Position numbers and translations under genes: made by a program | The notes under the pieces: model-generated | Seen by the model: only the letters and a program-made list of their open reading frames with translations | What the model was told of the DNA's origin: nothing | The model's database searches: none | Shown: in pieces, positions 25,259-36,107 of the stretch | Layout: each line of letters begins with the position of its first letter | Position numbering within the stretch: position 1 is the first letter of the stretch | DNA from: DATJKD01 sp963728295 | GTDB taxonomy: Bacteria > Pseudomonadota > Gammaproteobacteria > Steroidobacterales > Steroidobacteraceae | Reading direction: 5' to 3' | Assembly: GCA_963728295.1 (NCBI GenBank) | Contig: CAVSKB010000019.1 | Span: 868,001-932,000, forward strand | DNA length: 64,000 nt

Positions 25259-27221
25259 ATGCCTTGGCTTCCGATCCTGCGGCGCTGCACCCGACGCGCG
25301 CTTCTCGCCTTCATCTGTGTACTGACCGGCCTTGTGACCATGGGCGTTCCTGGCGATGCGGAGGCGCAGGCCGTCGACCCGGCCATCGCACGCTCCATGG
25401 CCAAGACGCAGAAACCGCCGCTGCACGGGCGCAAATGGATGGCGATCACTGGCAAGCCGCTGGCCGCCACCGCCGGCGCGATGATGTTCGAGCGCGGCGG
25501 CAACGCGGTAGATGCCGCATGCGCGATGATCGCCGCGACCGCGACGATGTGGGACGTGCTGAGCTGGGGTGGTGAGACCCAGGCGCTGATCTATGACCCG
25601 CGCAGCCGCAAGGTGATCGCGATCAGCGGACTGGGTGTGGCACCCACCGGGGCTACGCCCGAGTTCTACCGCAGCAAGGGACTCAAGTATCCGCCCGAGC
25701 ACGGCGCGCTGTCGGCGATCACGCCGGGCACCCCGGGCGGGATCATGCTGATGCTCGGGGAGTACGGCCGGCTGTCGCTTGCCGAGGTGCTCGCGCCCGC
25801 GATCGAACTCGCCGACGGCTATCCCATAGACGCCGAGACTGCAAACAACATCGAGCGCTGGAAGGGCACCCTTCGCGAGTGGCCGTACTCGAAGAGCGTG
25901 ATGCTGCCGCACCAGGGCGAGGCGCGAGAGGCGCCGCAACCCGGCGAGATATTCCGGCAGGCCGACCTCGCCGCGACCTTGCGTAAGCTGGTCGAAGCCG
26001 AACGGCAGGCGCTCGCGGCCGGCAAGTCGCGCAAGGAAGCGATCGCGGCCGCGCACGAGCGCTTCTATCGCGGCGACATCGCGGCGGAGTTCGTGCGGGG
26101 CTTGAGCGAGGCGGGCGGCCTGATCACGCTCGAGGACCTTGCACGCTGGAAGCCCTGGATCGAGGAGCCGCTTTCGACCAGCTACCGCGGCGTCGATGTC
26201 TACAAGCTCGACACCTGGACGCAGGGCCCTGCGCTGCTGCAGACGCTCAACATACTCGAGAACTTCGACCTGCGCGGGATGGGCTACAACAGCGCGAATT
26301 ACATTCACACCGTTTACCAGGCGATGAATCTCGCGTTCGCCGACCGCGACTTCTACTACGGCGATCCGCGCTTTCCGCCGGAGGAGCCGCGGCGCGGCCT
26401 GCTGTCGAAGGCCTATGCGAAAGAGCGCGCATCGACGATCCGCCCGGATCGCAACGATGCCGCAGCCGGGCCGGGCGATCCCTATCCGTACCAGGACGGC
26501 AAGAACCCGTTCGCCGAGCTGTTGCAGGCGCAGACCGCGGCCGCGGCGCGCGCGGCGTCGCCGGAAGATCCCGCCGCCTTGGCCTCGGCCGACGCGCCTG
26601 GCCCGACCGAGCTTGCGCGATTCAAGGACGGCTTTCAGCGCGGTACGACGAGCGTCGTGTCCGCCGACGCCGACGGGATGGCTCGTCGCGGTGACACCGA
26701 GCGGCGGCTGGATCCCCGCGGTGATCGCCGGCCGGACCGGGATCGGTGCAAGCCAGCGCGCGCAGCAGTTCGTGGTGGAGGCGGCGGAGAACCCGTTCAA
26801 CGTCATCGAGCCTGGCAAGCGTCCGCGTGTCACGCTGACGCCGAGCATCGCCTTGAAGGATGGCAAGCCATGGCTCGCGTTCGCAGTCCAGGGCGGCGAT
26901 TCCCAGGATCAGAACCTGCTGCAGTTCTTTCTCAACATCTACGAATTCGGCATGACGCCGCAGGAGGCCGCCGAGGCATCCAACTTCAACAGCTACCAGA
27001 TGAAGTCGTCGTTCGACGATCACAAGTCGGAACCCGGGCGCCTGATGCTGAACGCATCCGTCCCGGAGTGGGTGCGCCGCGAGCTGCGCCTCCGGGGGTA
27101 CACGCTCGAGTTCGAGGGCCGCAGCTCCGGCCCGATCAACGCGATCATGCTCGACCACGCCCACGGCACGATGTGGGGCGGCTCGAGCAATCATGGCGAG
27201 GACTACGGCATCGCCTGGTAG
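25259..27221 (+). CDS. Gamma-glutamyltranspeptidase family protein (frameshifted)
   Basis: This exported Ntn-hydrolase of about 653 residues cleaves gamma-glutamyl bonds, for example in glutathione, after self-processing at a Thr. A signal peptide precedes QAVDPAIARSM. The large subunit shows MMFERGGNAVDAACAM and TPGTPGGIMLMLGEYG. The small subunit starts at GTTSVVSADADG, with the nucleophile Thr, and continues PSGGWIPAVIAGRTGIG. The frame changes within a GGG run at 26675-26677, consistent with one extra base. It is divergent from the M20D amidohydrolase, suggesting joint breakdown of acylated or gamma-linked amino acids. Confidence 0.9.
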
Positions 27222-27230
27222 ACAGTTGTC

Positions 27231-27865
27231 TCAGAGCCGTTTTTCGGCGCGGCGGGGCGTGCTCAGATAGTGATGCCAGAGCACGCGGGCGGCCACCGCG
27301 CGCCACGGTCGCCAGCTCTCCCCTATCGAGGTCATCTCGACACCCGAGGGCCTCGCCGACAGTCGCTTCAACTCCCGGGCGGCCTGCGCAAGCGCGATGT
27401 CGCCGAGCGGCCAGACATCCGGTCGCCCAAGCACCATGATGAGATAGATGTCTGCGGTCCAGGCACCAATTCCCTTGATCGCGGTGAGCTGCCGGCGGAC
27501 TTCGTCGTCGTCGAGGTCCGCGAGCTTGCCGAGCTGAAGCTCCTTGTCGAGGATCGCCTGCGCCAGATTGCGGCAGTACTGTGTCTTCTGGCGGCTGAAT
27601 CCCGCCACGCGAAGCTGCCGGTCATCCAGCGCGAGGAAAGTAGCCGGTGCAAACGGGCGCGCAAGTGCCCGCGCGCGATCAAACGCTGCGCGCGCCGAGG
27701 CGAGCGACACCTGCTGCTCGAGGATGATGTGCACCAGCGTCGCAAAGCCCGGCTCGGCGCTGCCAGAGCGGCGGAGGTCCGTGCGCGCGCACAACTCGGG
27801 CCAGGTCCGGGTCGCGTCTCGCGAGCGTGCGCGTAGCGCGGTGCAATTCGGGGACGGTACAGCAT
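27231..27865 (-). CDS. alkA: DNA-3-methyladenine glycosylase II, AlkA-type (frameshifted)
   Basis: A base-excision enzyme for alkylated purines. The C-terminal two-thirds is intact: FATLVHIILEQQVSLASARAAF, the helix-hairpin-helix IKGIGAWTADIYLIM, and catalytic Asp in VWPLGDIAL. The N-terminal part continues in another frame as ARRDPDLARVVRAHG and PPPLWQRRAG, so there is at least one switch near 27735 and the start is unsure. ATG 27865 is the nearest candidate. It lies 26 nt after the hemY stop in the same direction, and converges with the transpeptidase gene. Confidence 0.8.
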
Positions 27866-27891
27866 TATGCGGCTAATCGGCTCGGAGCCAA

Positions 27892-29220
27892 TTATTGACG
27901 GGTGGCGATCCTGAGCGCGAGCTCGCGGCTTTCGCGGGCGCAATCGTTCATCGCGACCCCCCGGTAGGCGTTGCAGTTGAGGTGCAGACCGGGGATCCGG
28001 CCCGCACGGGCGAAGATCGCGTCCACTACGGCCAGGTGGCCGGGCGAATATGCGGGGATACCGCGCGGCCAGCGCTGAACGAAGGTCACATCGGGCTCGC
28101 GATCGAGCTGCATCGTCGTCCTCAAGCCCGCCCGAGCCGTCTCGATCAGCTTGGCCTCGTCGAGCGCGACGAGCTCCGGTGCGCGCTGGCCGCCGATCAT
28201 CACCCGCAGGCTGCAACCCCCCGGCGGCGCGCGCTGGGAGAAGATGCTGCTGTCCCACGTGACACCCAGGATCGGCACCTGCGCGGCGCTGGTCGTAAGC
28301 AGTCCGAAGCCATCGACCTTGACGGGGCACGAACGGTAGCCAACGCCCACGACCGCGATCGGCGTGTACTCGATCCGCGCAAGTTGCATCGCGAGTTCTG
28401 CGTCGAGCTCGACGAGAATCCCCGCCGCGGCAAACGCCGGTGCGCAGACCACGACCTGGTCGACTTCGGCCGTCGAGCGGTGGCCAACGATGTGGAACCC
28501 AGCGCCCTGTCGCTCGACCGACCGCACCGGGTCGCCAAAGCGCCAGTCGGCGGGCGTCAGCTCGACGAGTCGCTGGGCAAGCGTGCCGATTCCATCCGAC
28601 AGGCTTACGAGTCCGTCACCCGGCCTTGAAGCGGCCCGCCGCGCGATCATGCCGCGCAGAAGCCCGCCATGCTCGCGCTCGAGCTGCGCGATCATCGGGA
28701 ACGCCGCCTGCACCGACAGACGATCGGGCGTCGAACCATGAATCCCGGCCGCCATGGCGTCGAGGAAAACACGCGTAAACGCGGGCCCGAGACGGCGGTC
28801 GCCGAACTCGCGCAGGCTTTCCTCGCCCAGGTCGCGGCGCGGACGAACGAAGAGCTCACCTGCGACGCGCAGCTTTTCACGCCAGGTGAGAAGCTCGCTC
28901 TTCAGCAAGAGCGCCGGCGATTCCGGCAGCGGATGCAGCCGGTCCGTGTAGATGAATCGCCGGCGCGCGGCCGACGCGCTGCGCAACAGGCGCTCCTCGA
29001 GCCCGGCGTCGCGGACCAGCTGCAGACAGTCGGGCTTGCTGGTGAGAAAACCGTTGGCGCCGGTCTCGAAGCGGAAGCCGTCGATCTCGACGGTCTGCAG
29101 CGTACCGCCCGGGTGCTGCTCGGCCTCGAACACCACCAGGCGTGAGCCCGTCAGGAGCCGGGACAGGTAAAAGCTGGTGGCGAGCCCGCTCAAGCCCGCG
29201 CCGATGATCCCGATCCGCAT
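27892..29220 (-). CDS. hemY: Oxygen-dependent protoporphyrinogen oxidase
   Basis: The 442-residue flavoenzyme oxidises protoporphyrinogen IX to protoporphyrin IX in heme synthesis. The FAD motif MRIGIIGAGLSGLATSFYL starts the protein. Family blocks RFETGANGFLTSKPD, FLDAMAAGIHGSTPDRLSV, and the C-terminal AIFARAGRIPGLHLNCNAYRG are present. ATG 29220 is chosen because it puts the Rossmann motif at the N-terminus. It lies 22 nt after the ABC permease gene and is probably in that operon. Generic amine oxidases share the fold, but the blocks favour PPO. Confidence 0.85.
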   Translation of the reverse strand: MRIGIIGAGLSGLATSFYLSRLLTGSRLVVFEAEQHPGGTLQTVEIDGFRFETGANGFLTSKPDCLQLVRDAGLEERLLRSASAARRRFIYTDRLHPLPESPALLLKSELLTWREKLRVAGELFVRPRRDLGEESLREFGDRRLGPAFTRVFLDAMAAGIHGSTPDRLSVQAAFPMIAQLEREHGGLLRGMIARRAASRPGDGLVSLSDGIGTLAQRLVELTPADWRFGDPVRSVERQGAGFHIVGHRSTAEVDQVVVCAPAFAAAGILVELDAELAMQLARIEYTPIAVVGVGYRSCPVKVDGFGLLTTSAAQVPILGVTWDSSIFSQRAPPGGCSLRVMIGGQRAPELVALDEAKLIETARAGLRTTMQLDREPDVTFVQRWPRGIPAYSPGHLAVVDAIFARAGRIPGLHLNCNAYRGVAMNDCARESRELALRIATRQ

Positions 29221-29242
29221 TCCGTATCCGAAGGCCGGCGTG

Positions 29243-30422
29243 TCAGGCGGAAGTCGCCAGCTGCTCGCGATGATACAGGCGCGCCGCGACGAACCAGACG
29301 AGCGCAACGAGCGCGAAACCGGCGCCCAGGCTGACGACCCACTCCCACCAGGCGATCGCCTCGCTTCGAAGCACGCGCAGGATGAGCTGATTCTGTCCGA
29401 GAAACGGCACGGCCAGCATCCAGAGCTGCGTGCGCACGGGCGCGACCATCAGAAACAGCGTCGGCACCATCGGCAGGAAGATCAGCACCGGCAGGTAGCC
29501 TTGCGCCTCGCGATGGCTGCGGGCGAAAGCCGCGAGCGCGGTCAGCACGCTTGCACCCAGAAGGATGATGGGCAGGATCACGAGCAGGAGCTTGACGAGC
29601 GATCGTGCCGACACGTCGAGCGTCATGTCGAGGCTCTCCACCGGGATCACGGCGAAGGCCACACGATACGCGAGCAGCGTGACCAGCAGCGACGCCAGCG
29701 TGAACACCGCGGTCGCGAGGATCTTGCCGCTGATCAACGCACCGCGCGACGCCGGTGTCGCGAGCAGGGGCTCGAGTGACTGCCGCTCGCGCTCCCCCGC
29801 CGTCGCGTCGATGGCGAGCTGCATGCCGCCGATGAACGCAAGCAAAAGCAGCAGGTAAGGCAGCAGCTGCTGCGCGAGATCAAACCGCGATTCCGGGGTC
29901 GCCACGTCGTGCAGCGCGAGCTGCACCGGCTCGGCCGCGGACGGATGCACGCCACGCGCGATGAGACGCAGAGTCCCCACCTGGCCCGAGTAAGCCTCGA
30001 GCAGGTTCCGCACCCGGGCCACCGAGGTTCCGGTCTGAACCGGTCGCGAGCTGTCGTAGATCAGGTCGACCCGCGCCGGCTCCCCCGCCCGCCAGCGGGC
30101 ACCGTAGTCCGGCGAGATCCGGAGAATCGCCTCGCGTTCCTGCCGCTGCACCGAGCCGTCCGGATCCTCCGGCGCCGCAACGATGCGGATGTTGTGGCTG
30201 CCGAGCCAGGCCATCAGGTTCGGCGCGCGTTCCGCGCCGATGACCGGCAGGTCGAGCGTCGCTTCGAGCTTCTGCAGCCTGCTTGCGTATACCGACCGCG
30301 CTCATCCCGGCCAGCAGGCTCGGCACCGCGAGCGGCATCACGAGAAACGCCATCAGCACCATCCGTCGGTCGCGGAACGCGTCGATGAGCTCCTTGCGCA
30401 GCACGATCCAGAGCGCGTTCAC
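29243..30422 (-). CDS. natB: ABC transporter permease, NatB-like (frameshifted)
   Basis: The permease, about 393 residues, has an N-terminal helix (MVLMAFLVMPLAVPSLLAGM), a large extracytoplasmic domain, and five C-terminal helices, including PYLLLLLAFIGGMQLAIDATAGERERQSLEPLL, split here into PYLLLLLAFIGGM and the coupling block GERERQSLEPLLATP. That block is characteristic of NatB/ABC-2 exporters. In Bacillus, NatAB exports sodium, but the substrate in proteobacteria is unknown. One frame switch lies near 30290. The start overlaps the natA stop (ATGA at 30419-30422). Confidence 0.85.
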
Positions 30423-31165
30423 GCGAGCAGCCCCTCGTCGCTGCCGATCGCGCTGACGAACGCGTCCTCGAGATTTGCGGCACCCGTCCGTGCGCGCAGC
30501 TCCTCGGGCGTGCCCTGCGCGACGACCCGACCGCTCGCGATGACCACGATGCGGTCGCAGAGCGCCGCGACCTCCTGCATCACGTGGCTCGACAGCAGCA
30601 CGCAGCGACCCTCCGCGCGCAGTCCGCGGAGGAAGCCGCGGAGAGCGCGCGTCGTCATGACATCGAGACCGTTGGTGGGCTCGTCGAGCAGTACGTTTCG
30701 CGGGTCGTGGACCAGAGCGCGCGCGATCGCCGTACGGGTGCGCTGCCCCCCCGAAAATCCTTCCGTGCGCCGCTCGAGGAACTCGCCCAGGTCGAGCGCC
30801 TTGGACAGCTGCTCGATGCGCGCTGCGATGACGGGTTCGGGAATCGAATAGAGGCGTGCGAAATACTCGATGTTCTCGCGGGCGCTCAGGCGCTTGTACA
30901 GCCCGCGCGCGTCGGGGAGGACGCCGAGCCGCGCGCGCACACCGGTCGGGTCGGATCCGGCATCCCGGCCGTCGACCAGCACGCGTCCGCGGTCCGGTCG
31001 CATCAGGGTGTAGAGCATCCGCAGTGTCGTGGTCTTGCCGGCGCCGTTTGGACCCAGCAGACCGGTGATCTCGCCGTCGGCCGCGACGAAGCTCACGCCG
31101 TTGACCGCGTGCAGTGGCACGCCGCGGATCGTGAAGGACTTGTGCAGGTCCTGCACCTCGATCAT
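30419..31165 (-). CDS. natA: ABC transporter ATP-binding protein, NatA-like
   Basis: The 248-residue ATPase has Walker A GPNGAGKTT (residues 38-46), signature FSGGQRTRTAIARAL, Walker B NVLLDEPTNGLD and H-loop SSHVMQE. It powers the NatB permease encoded next and overlapping by 4 bp. ATG 31165 is chosen because a longer frame only adds an unstructured N-terminus. The upstream secreted hydrolase ends 28 nt before it. Confidence 0.93.
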   Translation of the reverse strand: MIEVQDLHKSFTIRGVPLHAVNGVSFVAADGEITGLLGPNGAGKTTTLRMLYTLMRPDRGRVLVDGRDAGSDPTGVRARLGVLPDARGLYKRLSARENIEYFARLYSIPEPVIAARIEQLSKALDLGEFLERRTEGFSGGQRTRTAIARALVHDPRNVLLDEPTNGLDVMTTRALRGFLRGLRAEGRCVLLSSHVMQEVAALCDRIVVIASGRVVAQGTPEELRARTGAANLEDAFVSAIGSDEGLLA

Positions 31166-31193
31166 CGGCTGCCTCGCGGACGGCCCCGGTCGT

Positions 31194-32676
31194 TCATGGC
31201 TCCCATCCGTAGGCACCGGAGAACGGTGGCGTCTCGATCAGGCGCTCGAGACAACTCGCATCGAGCGCGCGCGCATCCGCCGACTCGATGAATTCCGCCA
31301 TGAGCCGTGGCATGCAGCCCGGCCACCATCACGTTGTGTCCCTGACCGCGTGCGATCAGATGCCGGCCGTTCGGCAGGCCGCGCAGCACCTGCTCTCCAT
31401 AGCGCGGCGGCGTCACCGGGTCGAGCTCGCCCGAGAGCAGAAGAGCGGACCGATCGCTCGCGATCGGCGCATGAAAGTCCTCAGGCATGCGCCCGCGCGG
31501 CCAGACCTCGCATGCGGCCTTGATCGTCGCGACGAACCCTGTACCGAGCAGCGTATCGGCGTCGTCCGCCCTCGCATCAAGCAGGGGGGCGTCCTCGGCG
31601 CAGCTCACCGACAGCTGCAACCCCATCGAGATCTGCTCGCCCACCAGATCGTCGATCATCCGCGCCTGGGCCATGAGCAGCCCGGCCTCGCCCGCGGCCG
31701 CCCGGGCGATGGTCATCGGCAGCATCGCGGCGAGCTGCGGGGCGTAAGCGTAGAGTCGCACCACGCCTGCCACCAGGTCCGCGGTCAGCAGGTCTTCGCG
31801 CGGCTCGGCCGTTCGCGGGTCCAGGTATCGAACCATGCGCGGCTCGCGGCGCAGCTCCTCGAGCAGTCGGGCGAGCGTCTGTCGGGGCGCGCCGTACTGA
31901 CGCGCACAGGCTTCGTTCTCGGCGCATCGGCCAAGCTGCACCTCGATCGACTGCTCGAGGTTCCGCGCGTGCTCGGCGCCCAGTACGAGCTCGGGCGGCA
32001 CCACCCCGTCGAGCACGATGGTGCGCACGTGTGCGGGGTTTCGCCGCAGGTACTCCAGCGCGAGCCGCGTGCCGTACGAAATACCCACCAGGTCGATCCG
32101 TTCGACGCCAAGGCGCGCTCGCACCGTTTCGAGGTCGCGCACTGCATCGCTCGTCGTGTAGAACCGCGGATCCGCTTCGATCTGCTCGAGGCAGCGCTTC
32201 GCCTGCGCGCGCGCAGCTTCCGGGCTCGCTGTATCGGCCGCTCCGGACGGCCCTGCCTCGTCCATCGCGCCACAGTCCAGGGGATTGCCCGCCCCGGTGC
32301 CGCGCTGGTCGAGCAGGATGACGTGCCTGCGCCTGAGCACCTCGTGGAAAGCGGGTGACACGACTGCGAAGCTCTCGCGCGCGGACTGACCCGGTCCGCC
32401 CGCCAGCATGAAAACCGGGTCGACCTCGGGCTTGCGCGCCGCGCTTGGCACCCACGCGAGCGCGAGCTCGATGCGCCGGCCATCCGGCCGCGCATGATCC
32501 TCCGGGACGGTAACCTCGGTGCACTGCGCCGGCACGGTGAGCGGCAGACCCGCTGAGCTCAGCGTGCAGGGCGAGAACTCGAGCGCGCCAAAACGGCGTG
32601 CCCCCTGCGCGGCGACCGGGGCGCAGCCCAGACCGGCGGCCAGCAGCAGATGAAAAGTCCAGCCGTGTACGGTCAT
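31194..32676 (-). CDS. Secreted TAP-type alpha/beta hydrolase (frameshifted)
   Basis: This is an S33-like exopeptidase or esterase of about 494 residues with a signal peptide (FHLLLAAGLGCAPVAAQG). Catalytic residues are Ser in VGISYGTRLALEYL, Asp in LSGELDPVTPP, and His in RGQGHNVMV. The oxyanion block FMLAGGPGQSA and LLDQRGTGAGNPLDC are typical. A frameshift in a CCC run at 31318-31320 displaces the last 45 residues; in the other frame the end reads CMPRLMAEFIESAD to AYGWEP and stops at 31194. It heads the operon with natA, natB and hemY. Confidence 0.88.
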
Positions 32677-32735
32677 GCGATCAAACTTAGCACCGCTGGC
32701 CCGCGTCCCGGCAAGCTTTCCGATAGGATTCCACG

Positions 32736-33347
32736 ATGTCCCCCGGCCGCATGCCGCCTGTAACCCAGGCACTCCTGATCGCGAACGTTGCGGTCTTCGT
32801 ACTGCAATACCTGAGCGGTCCACTGCTTATCTCGAGTTTCGCGCTGTGGCCGTTGGGGTCGGACCAGTTTGCGGGCGCGCCGAGCTTCCGGCCGTGGCAG
32901 CTTCTGACCTATGGTTTTCTGCACGCCGGACCTGCACACCTGTTCTTCAATATGCTGGCGCTGTACATGTTCGGCGGTGACATCGAACGCCTGCTCGGCG
33001 CACGCCGGTTTCTCGTCTATTACCTGCTCTGCGTCATCGGCGCTGCGGTGACGCAGGTCATCGTCATGGGGAACATCGACCGGCCACCCGTGCCGACCGT
33101 CGGCGCCTCCGGTGGAGTCTTCGGTCTGCTGCTGGCGTTTGGCATGGCCTTTCCGCAGCGTCGTATCATATTGCTGTTCCCGCCGATCCCGATGCCCGCC
33201 TGGCTGTTCGTCACGCTTTACGGCCTGCTCGAGCTGTACCTGGGGGTGACCGGGACGAGTCAGGGTATCGCGCACTTTGCGCATCTCGGCGGGATGGTTG
33301 CCGGGTTTCTGCTGCTGATGCTCTGGCGCGGCCAGGCGAAGCGCTGA
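32736..33347 (+). CDS. Rhomboid-family intramembrane serine protease
   Basis: A 203-residue six-helix protein. The catalytic Ser is in VGASGGVFG (about residue 124) and the His in AHFAHLGG (about 181). The HAGPAHLFFNMLALYMFG block holds the conserved His and Asn of helix 2. It cleaves within membrane helices; the substrate is unknown. It is followed after 10 nt by folE, and a second rhomboid gene closes the same gene run at 37962. Confidence 0.93.
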   Translation: MSPGRMPPVTQALLIANVAVFVLQYLSGPLLISSFALWPLGSDQFAGAPSFRPWQLLTYGFLHAGPAHLFFNMLALYMFGGDIERLLGARRFLVYYLLCVIGAAVTQVIVMGNIDRPPVPTVGASGGVFGLLLAFGMAFPQRRIILLFPPIPMPAWLFVTLYGLLELYLGVTGTSQGIAHFAHLGGMVAGFLLLMLWRGQAKR

Positions 33348-33357
33348 AGGAGTCGAC

Positions 33358-33963
33358 ATGGCGAAGGCGAAAAAAACGGCCCCAAAGACCGTCGACCAGA
33401 CCGCCGCGGAAGAGGCGGTGCGCATGCTGCTGCGCTGGGCCGGCGAGGATCCCGGGCGCGAGGGCCTGCGTGACACGCCGCGCCGGGTCGTATCCGCCTA
33501 TCGCGACTGGTACAGCGGGTACGGCATCGATCCCCGCGAGTATCTGCGACGCACCTTCGAGGAGACCGCCGGCTACGACGAGATGGTCGTGTTGCGCGAC
33601 ATCGAGTTCGAGTCGCACTGCGAGCACCACATGGCGCCGATCATCGGCCGCGCCCACGTGGGTTACCTGCCCACCAACAAGGTCGTCGGCATCAGCAAGC
33701 TGGCACGCGTCGTGGATGCGTACGCCCGCCGCTTCCAGGTCCAGGAGAAGATGACCGCGGAGATCGCGGGCTGCATCAACACCGTGCTGCAGCCGCGCGG
33801 CGTGGGTGTCGTTATCGAGGCCGTCCACGAGTGCATGACGACGCGCGGCGTCCACAAGCGCGGCGTCTCCATGATCACCAGCAACATGCTCGGCACCTTC
33901 CGCAGCGATGCGCGAACCCGCAGCGAGTTCCTGACCTTCATCGAGATCCGCGACCGCAAATAG
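33358..33963 (+). CDS. folE: GTP cyclohydrolase I
   Basis: The 201-residue enzyme converts GTP to dihydroneopterin triphosphate, the first step of folate and pterin synthesis. Zinc ligands are in ESHCEHHMAP (about residues 87-96) and HECMTTRGVHK. Substrate blocks PTNKVVGISKLARVVD, RFQVQEKMT and FRSDARTRSEFL are normal. Length is near the usual 190-220. It lies between rhomboid and esterase genes with short gaps, so cotranscription is likely although the functions look unrelated. Confidence 0.97.
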   Translation: MAKAKKTAPKTVDQTAAEEAVRMLLRWAGEDPGREGLRDTPRRVVSAYRDWYSGYGIDPREYLRRTFEETAGYDEMVVLRDIEFESHCEHHMAPIIGRAHVGYLPTNKVVGISKLARVVDAYARRFQVQEKMTAEIAGCINTVLQPRGVGVVIEAVHECMTTRGVHKRGVSMITSNMLGTFRSDARTRSEFLTFIEIRDRK

Positions 33964-33980
33964 CCGAAGGAAAGCACCGC

Positions 33981-35098
33981 ATGGCACGCAAGCGTCCGGT
34001 TCGCGGCGCAGGCACGACGGTCATACTCGAGCACAGCTCGAAGGTACTCGCCGGGAATCCGCTCGGAGATCCGCACGTGCGGCGACTTGCGGTCTGGTTG
34101 CCGCCGCAGTACGACCGGCGCGGCAGCGGTCCCGGCGCGCGCTTTCCCGTGCTGGTCGACATGGTGGGGTTCACCGGCTCCGGCCCCGCGCATCTGAACT
34201 GGAAGCCCTTCAGCGAGAACCTGGCCGAGCGCGCCGCGCGACTGATCCACGAAAAGCGCATGGGGCCGGTGATCCTGGTGATGCCGGACTGCTTCACGAG
34301 CCTGGGCGGCAACCAGTACGTCAACTCCTCCGCAATCGGCCGCTATGCCGACTACCTGGTCGACGAGATCGTTCCGTTCGTCGATCGCGAGTTCCGCACC
34401 CTCGCGTCGCGCGAGCATCGCGGCTGCTTCGGGAAATCGTCCGGCGGCTATGGCGCGATCATCCACGGCATGCGCTACACCGCAGCACTGGGGAGCGATC
34501 GCCGACCATTCGGGCGACGCCTACTTCGAGTTCATCTATCACTGCGACTGGCCCAATACGCTCAACGTGCTGGCCAAGTACCGCCAGCCGGCGCGCAGGG
34601 CCGGCCGGCAGACCGCCGCGGAGCTCGCGCGCGGCAACGGTCGCCTGATGCAGGGCTTCGATGACGGGCGCGCGAAGCGCTTTCTCGATGCGATGTGGAG
34701 GCAAGCCAAAGCTCTCGCAGGCCGAGGGTATGGCGATCATGAACGTGTGCATGGCGGCGACCTACGATCCGGATCCAAAGGCACCGCTCGGCTTCCGCTT
34801 TCCGTTCCACCTCGAGACAGGCGAGGCGGTGCCGGGGCGCTGGCGGCGCTGGATGCGCCACGACCCTGTCAATCTGGTTGCCCGATATCGTCGCAACCTC
34901 CGCAAGCTGCGCGGGATCTACATCGACTGCGGCTGGCGCGACCAGTTCCACATCCATTTCGGAACGCGCATCCTGTCGAAGCGGTTGTCCGCGGCCGGGA
35001 TCGCTCACCGCTACGAGGAGTTCGACGATGATCACTCCGACGTCGACTACCGCATGGACGTGAGCCTCCCCTTCCTGTATCGCGCGCTGCGCCCCTGA
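33981..35098 (+). CDS. Esterase D/enterochelin-esterase-like hydrolase (frameshifted)
   Basis: An alpha/beta hydrolase of about 372 residues. The nucleophile Ser is in GCFGKSSGGYGAI; the early block FPVLVDMVGFTGSGPAH and MPDCFTSLGGNQYVNSSAIG are family-like, and the C-terminal DDDHSDVDYRMDVSLPFLY likely bears the catalytic His. Frame switches occur near 34490 and 34705, and the three pieces join without loss. ATG 33981 follows AAGGAAAG. The substrate is unknown. The patatin gene begins 2 nt after its stop. Confidence 0.8.
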
Positions 35099-35099
35099 G

Positions 35100-36107
35100 G
35101 TGAGCGCGCGTCGAAGCGCAAAGCGGCTGCGTCTCGGGCTTGCGCTCGGCAGCGGCGCCGCGCGCGGCTGGGCGCACATCGGCGTGGTCACCGCGCTGGT
35201 CGAAAGAGGCTTCAAGCCGGACGTCATCAGCGGCGCTTCGGTCGGCGCGCTGGTCGCGGGGGCTTACGCAAACGGGCGGCTGGCAGCGCTCGAGAAATGG
35301 GTCACTGCACTCACCCAGCGCGACGTCTGGCGGCTGGTCGATACCGTCTTCCGCGGCGGAGGCGTGATGACCGGCAACCGGCTGATGATGGCGATCGCTA
35401 CGCAGATCGGCGATCCAAAGATCGAGGACCTGTCGGTCGCCTTTGGCGCGGTCGCCACCGACCTCTATACCGGCGAGGAGATCTGGCTGCGCAATGGGTC
35501 GATGATGACCGCGATCCGTGCGTCGAGCGGCCTGCCGGGCCTCTTTGCGCCAAGCTGGCATGAGGATCGGTGGCTGATCGACGGCGGCGTCGTCAACCCC
35601 GTCCCTGTATCGCTGTGTCGCGCACTCGGCGCTGACGTCATTATCGCTGTCGACCTGAGCCGTCCGGTGACGCGCGCGGCAATGAGGGCGGTGCGTGGCG
35701 GCACGGCGGGGCGGCGAACCGGTGCGACCGAGAAAACACCCGACAGCGCGGAGGGCACCGCGGTGCTGCGCAGCTGGTCGGGCCTGATCGACGGGCTGGT
35801 CGAATCGTTCCGCGCGCGGCGCAGCGAGCCGGGTCTCTTCGAGGTGATGGCGAGTGCGGTCGGGATCATGCAGGAGCGGATCACGCGCGACCGGCTGTCG
35901 GCGGATCCGCCTGACCTGGTCTTGAAGCCCGATCTCGCGAAGCTTCAGCTGATGGACTTTCATCGGGCGCGCGAATCCATTGAGACCGGCCAGAAGAGCG
36001 TCGACGCCGCCGCCGTCGAGCTGGCGCGGCTCGCGGCCCGGCTCGACATCGGGGCCGGCGGTCGCCCCCGGCGCAAGCCCACGCGCACAACTCGCGGTAG
36101 AACGTGA
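35100..36107 (+). CDS. Patatin-like phospholipase
   Basis: The 335-residue protein has a Ser-Asp dyad: GASVG with Ser47 and DGG with Asp161. The glycine-rich oxyanion loop is GSGAARGWAHIG (residues 17-28). It belongs to the RssA/NTE-like bacterial group that cleaves phospholipid or lysophospholipid acyl chains. The C-terminus is basic and may touch membranes. The start is GTG at 35100, and its stop overlaps the next ATG (TGATG). Confidence 0.93.
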   Translation: MSARRSAKRLRLGLALGSGAARGWAHIGVVTALVERGFKPDVISGASVGALVAGAYANGRLAALEKWVTALTQRDVWRLVDTVFRGGGVMTGNRLMMAIATQIGDPKIEDLSVAFGAVATDLYTGEEIWLRNGSMMTAIRASSGLPGLFAPSWHEDRWLIDGGVVNPVPVSLCRALGADVIIAVDLSRPVTRAAMRAVRGGTAGRRTGATEKTPDSAEGTAVLRSWSGLIDGLVESFRARRSEPGLFEVMASAVGIMQERITRDRLSADPPDLVLKPDLAKLQLMDFHRARESIETGQKSVDAAAVELARLAARLDIGAGGRPRRKPTRTTRGRT

